Shown here: piece by piece, positions 19,117 through 27,924 of the stretch
Position numbering within the stretch: position 1 is the first letter of the stretch
Layout: each line of letters opens with the position of its first letter
NCBI GenBank assembly: GCA_030065775.1
Contig: JASJDL010000005.1
Span: 1-40,969, forward strand
Source: Flavobacteriaceae bacterium
Lineage (GTDB): Bacteria > Bacteroidota > Bacteroidia > Flavobacteriales > Flavobacteriaceae
Direction: 5' to 3'
Length of the DNA: 40,969 nucleotides
The notes under the pieces: model-generated
Databases searched by the model: none
What the model was told of the DNA's origin: nothing
Seen by the model: the letters and a program-made list of their open reading frames with translations, nothing else
Made by a program: the position numbers and the translations under genes

Positions 19117-19926
19117 TTAGAGTTTCCTTTTGTAACGTTTGCCGGGTTTTAATTTTTTTCGACCTATTCCTTTAAAATAGATCGGAACTGAAGTGCTTTT
19201 AGGGCCGAAAACAACAAAGTGAAGATGTGGTTTTGTCGTAAATCCCGTAAGGCCTGAGATACCAATAGCCTGCCCAACTTCCACATGCTCACCGACTTCG
19301 ACCAATGCGCCATCGTAGTGAAGATGCACATACTGTGCAAAGGTACCATCATCATGCATAACAATTATTTTATTGGCCATCCCAATACATTTGCGCGTTC
19401 TGCAATGCTCTTTGGAATCCTCTTTCGTCAAAATTACTATACCGGGTCGTGCTGCGGTTACGGTATCGCCTATTTTCAGATCGAAGTCAATGGCATATTT
19501 TGAATGCTTTTCATCATGGGAAAACTTACCCCCAAAAGATTGGATAATTTTTGAAGACATGCCCTTCTGAAAAGGGAAGGTGTAAAGGTAATTTTTAGAA
19601 TGCGTATCTTTTTTTGAATTACCAAAGTCTCCGCTTATGGAGACTAATTTATTTACATCAATTTGAGAGGTGTCTTTGACAATGCTTATCGGTATGATAA
19701 ACGCATTTTTAGCTGTGTCTTGAGCTTCGATGAACAACTTTTCCTTAAACTTAAAGTTTTTCGCCACCTGGTCATGAAGTTTTACCTCAAACTCTACCGG
19801 TGCCAGAAATGGGTTGATCAAACTGATATAGACCGAATCATTGGCGAAAACTTTCTTAGAAGCAATTTTTTGCGCTTGCAATGAAGTAAAAGAAATGAGT
19901 GACAGAAATAGAAGAAGATTTTTCAA
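19117..19926 (-). CDS. Secreted M23 family metallopeptidase (LytM)
   Basis: Signal peptide, KYAIDFDLKIGDTVTAARPGIV, NKIIVMHDDGTFAQYVHLHYDGALVEVGEHVEVGQAIGISGLTGFTTKPHLHFVV. TTG start. Confidence 0.9.
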   Translation of the reverse strand: MKNLLLFLSLISFTSLQAQKIASKKVFANDSVYISLINPFLAPVEFEVKLHDQVAKNFKFKEKLFIEAQDTAKNAFIIPISIVKDTSQIDVNKLVSISGDFGNSKKDTHSKNYLYTFPFQKGMSSKIIQSFGGKFSHDEKHSKYAIDFDLKIGDTVTAARPGIVILTKEDSKEHCRTRKCIGMANKIIVMHDDGTFAQYVHLHYDGALVEVGEHVEVGQAIGISGLTGFTTKPHLHFVVFGPKSTSVPIYFKGIGRKKLKPGKRYKRKL

Positions 19927-20024
19927 ATCTGGATTTTATAATAAGAGTCGTTACAAACTATTTTGTTACACCCAATTTAAATTAGGTCATAATGACTATC
20001 GGATTCTCCTTTCATCCTTGTATA

Positions 20025-20735
20025 TCATAGTTCGACAACGCCTTTTAGTACTTCCCAAACATTTTGTGCCACAATTTTTTGTCCCTCGACAGTCGGATGA
20101 ATACCATCTTCCTGGTTAAGTTCAGGTATACCACCAACATCTTTTAACAAAAAAGGAATCAATGGGAGATCGTTTTTATCGGCCAATTCAGGAAAGATAG
20201 TTCTAAATTCGGTAGTATAATCTTGTCCCATATTCGGAGGGATTTGCATACCGGCTAAGACGATTATCGTCTCAGGATACTTCTTCTGTACAGCATCTAT
20301 GATTGCTTGTAAGTTTTCCCTGGTCTCTGCAAGCGGAATTCCACGTAATCCATCATTAGCACCTAGTTCCAATACAAAAATGTCTACCTCTTGATTGAGC
20401 ACCCAGTCTACACGGCTTCTTCCTCCTGCTGTAGTCTCTCCACTTAGCCCCGAATTAATCACCGTGTACTTAAACCCTAAAGAATCAAGCGTGTTTTGTA
20501 TGATTGCGGGAAAGGCATCGTTGACATCATCAAGGCCGTAACCGGCGGTTAGGCTATCTCCAAAAAATAAAATTGTTTTGCCAGAAACACGATCATCAGA
20601 AGCTGTTTTGGTTTCTGCAGTATTCGGTTCTTGATCCTTATTTTTTTTATCTGTCACACCATTACAAGATGTGATCAGGAAAAAAATGAAAAAATAACGA
20701 AATTTTAAGATACAATTCATAGGATTATTCGTCAA
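20025..20735 (-). CDS. SGNH/GDSL arylesterase (TesA-like), predicted lipoprotein
   Basis: FFLITSC lipobox, ILFFGDSLTAGYGL block I, ELGANDGLRG, DGIHPTVEGQKIVAQNV. Confidence 0.92.
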   Translation of the reverse strand: MTNNPMNCILKFRYFFIFFLITSCNGVTDKKNKDQEPNTAETKTASDDRVSGKTILFFGDSLTAGYGLDDVNDAFPAIIQNTLDSLGFKYTVINSGLSGETTAGGRSRVDWVLNQEVDIFVLELGANDGLRGIPLAETRENLQAIIDAVQKKYPETIIVLAGMQIPPNMGQDYTTEFRTIFPELADKNDLPLIPFLLKDVGGIPELNQEDGIHPTVEGQKIVAQNVWEVLKGVVEL

Positions 20736-20793
20736 TTATTCAAATCGTTTACTTATTTTGATGCTTGTAAGAAAGCAAAATTGAACTTATTAT

Positions 20794-21483
20794 ATGTCAA
20801 AGATATTAAAGATTGAGCACCTAAAGAAAAGCTATACCAGTGGTTCAAAAAAACTGACCGTGTTGAATGATATTTCTTTTGAAATTGATCGCGGTAGTAC
20901 GTTTTCAATTGTAGGCCCTTCAGGAAGTGGTAAAACAACCTTATTAGGGCTGAGTGCAGGATTAGACAAGCCAGATTCCGGAAGTATTGAACTATGTGGA
21001 ATACCATTACATACTTTAAATGAAGACGAGCGCGCACAACTGCGTAATAAAGAAGTAGGTTTTATTTTTCAAAATTTTCAATTATTGCCAACACTTAGCG
21101 CGCTTGAAAATGTGAGTGTACCCCTGGAATTACAAGGTCAAAAAAATGCTGCTAAAGTGGCTATGGAGTTATTGGATAAAGTAGGATTGGCCGATCGCTT
21201 TCACCATTACCCATCGCAGCTTTCGGGAGGGGAACAACAGCGCGTGGCCATTGCCAGGGCCTTTTCTAACGGGCCTTCTATTTTGTTCGCTGATGAACCC
21301 ACCGGAAATCTTGATGACGAGACCGGCGAAAAAATAGTTAAACTGTTATTTGAATTAAATGAACAAGCCGGAACAACACTGGTTATCGTCTCTCATGATT
21401 TGGAATTGGCCAACAAAACAGAGCAGATTTTGCGCCTGAAAGGCGGAAAAATAGTACAAAACGAAAAAATCTTAGCCTCTTGA
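20794..21483 (+). CDS. ABC transporter ATP-binding protein (YbbA/LolD-like)
   Basis: Walker A GPSGSGKTTLL, LSGGEQQRVAIARAF signature, ILFADEPTGNLD Walker B. Confidence 0.96.
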   Translation: MSKILKIEHLKKSYTSGSKKLTVLNDISFEIDRGSTFSIVGPSGSGKTTLLGLSAGLDKPDSGSIELCGIPLHTLNEDERAQLRNKEVGFIFQNFQLLPTLSALENVSVPLELQGQKNAAKVAMELLDKVGLADRFHHYPSQLSGGEQQRVAIARAFSNGPSILFADEPTGNLDDETGEKIVKLLFELNEQAGTTLVIVSHDLELANKTEQILRLKGGKIVQNEKILAS

Positions 21484-24029
21484 CTACTTCCTCGACTTCT
21501 TCAAAAGCCGGCTTAAAATGGTTGTTTAAAATGGCATGGCGCGATGGTAAAGCAAGCAGTTCGCGCTTATTGCTCTTTATGGCATCGATCATCCTTGGTA
21601 TCGCTGCTGTTGTGGCCATTCAATCGTTTAGCGAAAACCTGCAGCAAAATATTGAATCACAGTCTAAGGCCTTGATGGGTGCAGATTTTATTATTGACAG
21701 CCGGCAGCTTCCAAATGAGAAAGTACAGCATATCATTGACTCATTGGGAGGTGCAGATGCTTATGAGGTAAATTTTGCATCAATGGCGGCCTTTCCAAAA
21801 AATGACGGTGTTAAATTAATGCGTGTTCGAGGCATAGAAGGCGACTTTCCTTTTTACGGAACCCTAGACACGGAGCCGGTAGCTGCTGCAACTTCGTATC
21901 AAAATGAAGAAGGTGCGTTGGTAGATGCTACGGTGATGTTGCAATATGAACTAAACCCTGGTGATTCCGTCAAAGTTGGAAACGTCACCCTGCCTATTGT
22001 TGGAGCCTTAAAATCAGCTCCCGGAAGTACAGCAGCCGGAAGCACGATAGCGCCCCCAATAGTAATTCCTTTCAAATTCATTGAAGCCACTGAATTATTG
22101 CAGGTAGGCAGTCGTAAAGAATACCAGTATTTCTTTGTAGCACCTCCAGATATGGATTTGGAGGAGTTAGATAAGAACCTGGATCCTATTCTGGATGCTG
22201 AAAATGTAGACTTAGATACGCATCTCGGAGCCAGTCAGCAACTGGGCCGTGGCTATGAAAATGTGAGTAAGTTTTTAAATCTGGTAGCCTTTATTGCACT
22301 TTTACTTGGTTGCGTTGGTATTGCAAGTTCAGTGCATATATATATTAAAGAAAAATTGCGGGCGGTAGCTGTGCTTAAATGTTTGGGTGCTACTCGAAGA
22401 CAATCATTTTTAATCTACCTGATACAAATAGCTGTAATGGGCCTGATTGGAGGCGTCATCGGCACATTGGTTGGTTTAGGTTTCCAGCAAGTATTCCCAC
22501 TCATTCTTCAGGAGTTTTTACCTTTTGAAGTTGCCATTATACTGAATTGGCCACCAATTATAATGGGATTGTTGCTAGGGGTGTTTATGTCGGTTGCCTT
22601 TGCACTCATGCCATTATTAAGCACATGGTATGTTTCACCCCTTGAAGTATTACGCGTGCAGAAAGAAAGTGCGGTTAAATCAAAATGGGCACGTCTGTTA
22701 ACCTTAACAGGCATCCTTCTTTTTGTTTATTTATTCGCTTATTGGTTGTTAGAAAATGTAGTTTATGCATTAGGTTTTGTGATCACAACCTTAATCACCT
22801 TTTCAATTCTCGCAGGAGTCGCCACTTTATTTATGCGCGCAATTAAAAAATTCTTCCCAACTTCCTGGGGGTTTACGGCGCGTCAGAGTTTGCTGAATTT
22901 GTTTCGACCTAATAATCAAACGACCGTTTTAATTGTAGCGATAGGACTAGGTACTTTCTTGATCAGTACCTTATACTTTACCAAAGATATTTTGCTGGCT
23001 AGAACTTCTCTTGAAAATAATTCCAATAGTCCGAATATTATCTTATTGGATGTACAATCTGATCAGCGTGAAGCCGTGGCGAATAGCATTACACCGAATG
23101 GGCTACCGGTCATAGATAATATGTCAATTGTTACTATGCGCATTCACAGTATTAAAGGAAAATTATCCAAAGAAATTCGCAGTGACAGTACGATGCGTAT
23201 TCAGGAATGGGTATTAAATCATGAATTTCGGGCTACCTATCGAGACTCATTAATTGCTTCAGAAGTCATTTCTGAAGGTGAATGGACGCCTACCCTGGCA
23301 CCTGGAGAACCTGTGGTTATTTCGATAGCCGATGGCATTGCAGAAGACGCAAATGTAGGTGTTGGTGATGAGATCGTTTTTAATGTACAAGGGGTATTAA
23401 TGCCAACGACCGTAGGAAGCATCCGTGAAGTGGATTGGGGCCGGGCGCAAATGAATTTTTTAGTTGTTTTTCCAAATGGGGTTTTAGAGAATGCCCCGCA
23501 GTTTCATGTTTTAACTACCCGTACTCCTGACGAGCAAACCTCGGCGACCCTACAACGGGAATTGATTAAAAAGTTCCCAAATGTCTCTGTTATAGACTTG
23601 CGTCAAATACTATCACTTATTGAGGATATATTGACGAAGATTTCCTGGGTGATTAATTTTATGGCGTTTTTTAGTATTCTCACAGGCATTATTGTCTTAA
23701 TTGGCTCGGTACGAACCAGCAAATTCCAGCGCATTAAGGAGAGTGTTCTATTAAGAACGCTCGGTGCTAAAAGCAAGCAAATCTTACGAATTATGGCTTT
23801 AGAATACTTTTACCTGGGCATTATTGGAAGTGGTATAGGCGTTCTTTTATCGTTAGTGAGTAGCCTGCTGCTGGCGCTGTGGGTATTTGAAGTTCCTTTT
23901 GTACCTTCTGTAATTCCGTTTTTGGTGTTTTTGCCCGGAATCACGGCTTTAGTGATGGCCATAGGACTCGGTAATAGCCGAAGTGTGCTTGTAAGTCCGC
24001 CGTTGGAAGTATTGAGAAAAGAGCAATAA
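21480..24029 (+). CDS. FtsX-like ABC transporter permease (YbbP-like)
   Basis: 849 aa with two FtsX cores (KLRAVAVLKCLGATRRQ; KESVLLRTLGAKSKQILR). TTG start overlaps the ATPase stop. Confidence 0.92.
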   Translation: MTTSSTSSKAGLKWLFKMAWRDGKASSSRLLLFMASIILGIAAVVAIQSFSENLQQNIESQSKALMGADFIIDSRQLPNEKVQHIIDSLGGADAYEVNFASMAAFPKNDGVKLMRVRGIEGDFPFYGTLDTEPVAAATSYQNEEGALVDATVMLQYELNPGDSVKVGNVTLPIVGALKSAPGSTAAGSTIAPPIVIPFKFIEATELLQVGSRKEYQYFFVAPPDMDLEELDKNLDPILDAENVDLDTHLGASQQLGRGYENVSKFLNLVAFIALLLGCVGIASSVHIYIKEKLRAVAVLKCLGATRRQSFLIYLIQIAVMGLIGGVIGTLVGLGFQQVFPLILQEFLPFEVAIILNWPPIIMGLLLGVFMSVAFALMPLLSTWYVSPLEVLRVQKESAVKSKWARLLTLTGILLFVYLFAYWLLENVVYALGFVITTLITFSILAGVATLFMRAIKKFFPTSWGFTARQSLLNLFRPNNQTTVLIVAIGLGTFLISTLYFTKDILLARTSLENNSNSPNIILLDVQSDQREAVANSITPNGLPVIDNMSIVTMRIHSIKGKLSKEIRSDSTMRIQEWVLNHEFRATYRDSLIASEVISEGEWTPTLAPGEPVVISIADGIAEDANVGVGDEIVFNVQGVLMPTTVGSIREVDWGRAQMNFLVVFPNGVLENAPQFHVLTTRTPDEQTSATLQRELIKKFPNVSVIDLRQILSLIEDILTKISWVINFMAFFSILTGIIVLIGSVRTSKFQRIKESVLLRTLGAKSKQILRIMALEYFYLGIIGSGIGVLLSLVSSLLLALWVFEVPFVPSVIPFLVFLPGITALVMAIGLGNSRSVLVSPPLEVLRKEQ

Positions 24030-24057
24030 CTGCGCTGCAGGTAGCGGTTTAGAGCAA

Positions 24058-24177
24058 TTAATCCTTATTTTCTTGCTCAGCTTCTTTTTTCATTTTGATA
24101 TATCGACTCAACAAACGTATCCCCAAACGAGCGAAAAGGATGACTGCGATTACCAGTACAATATCAAACTCGTTCAT
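24058..24177 (-). CDS. Small membrane protein, 39 aa (not in the ORF track)
   Basis: Minus-strand translation MNEFDIVLVIAVILFARLGIRLLSRYIKMKKEAEQENKD*: one hydrophobic helix and a charged tail. Confidence 0.5.
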   Translation of the reverse strand: MNEFDIVLVIAVILFARLGIRLLSRYIKMKKEAEQENKD

Positions 24178-24189
24178 ATCTTTCTACAC

Positions 24190-24912
24190 TTAATCGTCTG
24201 AACTAGTCTTAGATAGTCGCACAATCTCTACCAGATAATGTTCAATACCATTGTCTCCTTTAATAGCATTAATAATATTCTCTTGGAAATGCTGCTTTCT
24301 TTTCATCATATTAAGAAAAGTTTGATCCTGAATTAACCTCAGGTTTTCCGGGCTTTGCATTTGGACAAAATTTCCGTTTTGAATTACATAAGGTTCAATA
24401 GTACTGGACCAGAAATTGCGATCAATATCTACAAACTCAGTATAATTATTTAGAACGTCTTTCCAGGAAACAAGATATTTACGTAAGCTGTCATTTCTAA
24501 TTAAATTGAAATCTCCAGAACTTATTAGTGACTCCACAACTCCATTTGAGGGATAATAAGGGTATCCACCGAACATACCCATAATATATTTATACACCGA
24601 ATCTCTGGATACCGTGTTTCCCATATGGTCAAGGTTTCTAAAGACTATATTTCCACTATTCAATGTATTGACCTGATTTTGTTTTACCGGAACAAATTCA
24701 TTCAAATTTTTATTAAAATCTTTGTGAAGTTCAGCTAAAATAGCTTTCTCCTTAATACGGTCTTTTCGTTCTTCATTCCAGTTATTCACTTGTAAAGCCA
24801 ATAGAATACCTACCATAACCAATAAAATTTCACCAATAGCGTATTTGAAGTATTTGCTCATTTTGTTTTCTTGGATTAATTGTTGTCTTATTTTTCTGAA
24901 GAACTTTATCAT
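24190..24912 (-). CDS. DUF6090 family protein (single-pass membrane)
   Basis: MIKFFRKIRQQLIQENKMSKYFKYAIGEILLVMVGILLALQVNNWNEERK. Trimmed from 24927 because MADAS is encoded by REP-edge sequence and the paralog begins MLKFFRRIRR. Confidence 0.82.
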   Translation of the reverse strand: MIKFFRKIRQQLIQENKMSKYFKYAIGEILLVMVGILLALQVNNWNEERKDRIKEKAILAELHKDFNKNLNEFVPVKQNQVNTLNSGNIVFRNLDHMGNTVSRDSVYKYIMGMFGGYPYYPSNGVVESLISSGDFNLIRNDSLRKYLVSWKDVLNNYTEFVDIDRNFWSSTIEPYVIQNGNFVQMQSPENLRLIQDQTFLNMMKRKQHFQENIINAIKGDNGIEHYLVEIVRLSKTSSDD

Positions 24913-24922
24913 ACTAGCATCT

Positions 24923-24997
24923 GCCATTCCTGCGTAGGCAGGAATCCATTTTTAAATTGAAACTCTAAAGTGGATTCCGCATCAAGTGCGGAATGAC
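24923..24997. repeat. REP-like palindromic element pair, head-to-head
   Basis: ATTCCTGC-gtag-GCAGGAAT (24926..24945) followed by TGG, and ATTCCGCA-tcaag-TGCGGAAT (24974..24994). The second is in inverse orientation (GCCATTCC..GGAATCCA versus TGGATTCC..GGAATGAC). Confidence 0.85.
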
Positions 24998-25054
24998 AAA
25001 ACCTTTGATTTTGATTTAAGAGTGAGCGACGAATATAATGAAAGAATTTAATCA

Positions 25055-25813
25055 TTACTTCTCCTCTAAAAGTCTAATAATTTCTTTAGCGGATTCTATA
25101 AGATTTCCATTGTCGATAATAGAGATTTTCAAATGCAATTCTTTTGTAGCCAAATAATTTTCTAATAAGGGGTCATTTAACAAACCTTCATAATTTTCCT
25201 TTAAAGTTACCGACCTACCCTTTGGCAGTTGATAATTACGAATCCTAAAATTCTCATAAAGCCTACGGTTAGAAATATATTTATCCAATAAAGGTCCGAA
25301 CTTGGTAAGGTTGTCATTTTGAAAAATGCGTTGTTCCTCGAGCATTTCTTCTACGAGTTGCGGCCATTCAATGAGGTGTCTTTTAAGTTCTTCGTTTTTA
25401 ATGTCATTAATTAAACCGGTATTAAATACTCCTTCCAGCAGTTTAAAGTCCTCATTAAATGTAAAATTATTGACCAAAGATGCTAATATTTCAACAATTT
25501 CAGATTCATTAATATCACTCTTTCCTTCAGCAATAACGGTATTTAATTTATGAATGTTCTGTACGGCAACTTTTTTTGAAATATAAAAAGCCTCTAATTC
25601 ATTGAGCCGATTTTCAAAATCTATTTTTAGATTCGCAAAAAGTTTACGTTCGCTTTCAGCTTCCTTTCGGTTTTCGTTCCAATTGTTAATTTGAAGGGCA
25701 ATCAAAATGCCGATTACGACCAATACAATTTCACCAATGGCATATACTAAATATTTGGAAAACTTATTTTCGGAAAGCAGGGTACGTCGAATGCGCCTAA
25801 AGAATTTAAGCAT
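25055..25813 (-). CDS. DUF6090 family protein (paralog)
   Basis: MLKFFRRIRRTLLSENKFSKYLVYAIGEIVLVVIGILIALQINNWNENRKEAESERK. Confidence 0.85.
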   Translation of the reverse strand: MLKFFRRIRRTLLSENKFSKYLVYAIGEIVLVVIGILIALQINNWNENRKEAESERKLFANLKIDFENRLNELEAFYISKKVAVQNIHKLNTVIAEGKSDINESEIVEILASLVNNFTFNEDFKLLEGVFNTGLINDIKNEELKRHLIEWPQLVEEMLEEQRIFQNDNLTKFGPLLDKYISNRRLYENFRIRNYQLPKGRSVTLKENYEGLLNDPLLENYLATKELHLKISIIDNGNLIESAKEIIRLLEEK

Positions 25814-25949
25814 GGTTTGGTTGCGCTGGTTTACTTATTCGTAGGAATAATTTTTAAAATGTTATAATTCAAATACTCACCCCAGCATAAATATAGCAAA
25901 AAATTCTAATCCTAAATTTCTACCTTTACCAACAAACAGACCAACGTAT

Positions 25950-27044
25950 ATGACTATTAGAGATATCACTACCGCTATCGAAGAAATCGCTCCATTAAAG
26001 TATGCTGAAGATTTTGATAATGTTGGGCTACTTGTGGGTGACTATTCGACCCAGGTAACAGGAATCTTAGTAACCCTTGATACCCTCGAAGCTGTGGTCG
26101 ATGAAGCCATAGAAAAACAGTGTAATTTGATCGTCAGCTTCCACCCTATTATCTTCTCAGGCCTTAAAAAAATAAATGGCACTACTTATGTTGAACGCGT
26201 GGTACTCAAAGCAATAAAAAACGATATTGCTATCTACGCAATCCATACAGCCCTGGATAATTCAGTTCAGGGCGTTTCCGCTAAAATGGCCGAAGTATTA
26301 GGCTTGCAAAACACGAAAGTTTTATTACCTAAACAAGGCCTCATAAAAAAACTCACTACCTATGTTCCGAAGAAAGACGCAGATAAAGTTAGAAAAGCGC
26401 TCCACAAAGCCGGCGCCGGGGACATCGGAAACTATAGCGATTGCAGTTTTAATATCGATGGATATGGCACCTACAGAGGGAATGAAGATGCAAATCCCAC
26501 AATTGGTGAAAAAGGAAAATTACATACAGAAAATGAGACTTTCATAAGTGTAATTTTTGAGAAACATCTTGAAAAAAAACTACTGAGTGCTTTATTTAAT
26601 ACACATCCGTATGAGGAAGTGGCATATGATATTGTTGCCACAGATAATGCACACCAACATATAGGTATGGGCATGGTCGGTGAACTTAAAAGTGCTGTAT
26701 CAGAGGATGAATTCTTCTACCTTCTGAAAGAGAAATTCAGTTTGAAAAGCATTCGTCATTCTAGGCGATTGGGAAAACCTATTAAAAAAGTGGCTGTTTT
26801 AGGTGGGTCGGGGGCTTTTGCTATCAGCGCCGCAAGACACTCTGGAGCAGATAGTTACGTTTCAGCTGACTTCAAATACCACGATTATTATAAGGCTGAA
26901 AATCAACTGATTCTGGCAGATATTGGCCATTATGAAAGTGAGCAGTTCACAAAAAACCTTTTGGCCGATTATCTTACACAAAAATTTCGTAATTTTGCAG
27001 TCGTTTTATCGGAAATCAATACAAATCCTATCAATTACGCATAA
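25950..27044 (+). CDS. NIF3/DUF34 dinuclear metal center protein (YbgI family)
   Basis: YAEDFDNVGLLVGD, CNLIVSFHPIIFSGLKKI, AIYAIHTALDNS, DIGHYESEQFTKNLL. Confidence 0.94.
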   Translation: MTIRDITTAIEEIAPLKYAEDFDNVGLLVGDYSTQVTGILVTLDTLEAVVDEAIEKQCNLIVSFHPIIFSGLKKINGTTYVERVVLKAIKNDIAIYAIHTALDNSVQGVSAKMAEVLGLQNTKVLLPKQGLIKKLTTYVPKKDADKVRKALHKAGAGDIGNYSDCSFNIDGYGTYRGNEDANPTIGEKGKLHTENETFISVIFEKHLEKKLLSALFNTHPYEEVAYDIVATDNAHQHIGMGMVGELKSAVSEDEFFYLLKEKFSLKSIRHSRRLGKPIKKVAVLGGSGAFAISAARHSGADSYVSADFKYHDYYKAENQLILADIGHYESEQFTKNLLADYLTQKFRNFAVVLSEINTNPINYA

Positions 27045-27046
27045 TT

Positions 27047-27823
27047 ATGGCAAAAAAGACTGAAGTAACTGTTGAAGAAAAATTAAGAGCTCTATATGAC
27101 CTGCAATTAATAGACTCCAGAATTGATGAGATAAAAAACACACGTGGTGAATTGCCCTTAGAAGTGGAGGATCTTGAAGATGAGATCGAAGGATTAAATA
27201 CCCGATTATCGAATTTCAATAACGATATTGAAAACTTAGAAACGAGTATTAAAAACCGAAAGCAAGGCATTGAAGAAGCCAATGCCGCCATTAAAAAATA
27301 TACTACACAGCAAAAGAATGTTCGCAACAATCGTGAATTCGATTCTTTAAGCAAAGAGATTGAATATCAGGAACTCGAAGTTCAATTAGCTGAAAAACAC
27401 ATTAAAGAATTTTCAGCAAAGATCGAACAAAAGAAAGAGATCATTGGCGCTGCTGAAGAAAAATTAAAAGAACGTCAAGAGCATTTAAAGCATAAAAAAG
27501 ATGAGCTAGATGCGATTATGGCAGAGACAGAAAAAGAGGAAAAGCTCTTATATAAAAAGTCTGAAGAATTTAGCAAACTAATTGATGAGCGTTTATTAGC
27601 AGCTTATAAAAGAATTCGCGCGAAAGTACGCAACGGATTAGCAGTTGTACCTATCAAACGTGGTGCTTCTGGTGGTTCATTCTTTACCATTCCGCCACAA
27701 AAGCAAATGGAAATTGCCAACCGAAAGAAGATTACTACGGACGAGCATAGTGGCAGAATTTTGGTTGATGCCCAATTGGCCGAAGAAGAAAAGCAGAAAA
27801 TGGAAGAATTGTTTACTTCGTAA
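27047..27823 (+). CDS. CT398/C4-type zinc-ribbon family coiled-coil protein lacking the zinc ligands
   Basis: Long coiled coil, then KRGASGGSFFTIPPQKQMEIANRKKITTDEHSGRILVD, collinear with the canonical CxxC...CEHCGRILxx tail. Located next to NIF3. Confidence 0.87.
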   Translation: MAKKTEVTVEEKLRALYDLQLIDSRIDEIKNTRGELPLEVEDLEDEIEGLNTRLSNFNNDIENLETSIKNRKQGIEEANAAIKKYTTQQKNVRNNREFDSLSKEIEYQELEVQLAEKHIKEFSAKIEQKKEIIGAAEEKLKERQEHLKHKKDELDAIMAETEKEEKLLYKKSEEFSKLIDERLLAAYKRIRAKVRNGLAVVPIKRGASGGSFFTIPPQKQMEIANRKKITTDEHSGRILVDAQLAEEEKQKMEELFTS

Positions 27824-27845
27824 AACATACATAAAAACCGTAACG

Positions 27846-27874
27846 AAAACCTCTCATCACCGAGAGGTTTTTTT
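27846..27874 (+). terminator. Rho-independent terminator after the NIF3/CT398-like pair
   Basis: AAAACCTCTC-atcacc-GAGAGGTTTTTTT hairpin plus U-tract. Confidence 0.85.
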
Positions 27875-27924
27875 GTGCTCATTGTGAACCAATAATCACT
27901 ACCTTGTGTCAATAATCATTGGGG

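Noticed and set aside
24913-24927. MADAS N-terminal extension of the DUF6090 protein
   Set aside because: Encoded by REP-edge sequence and absent from the paralog, which begins at the equivalent of MIKFF.
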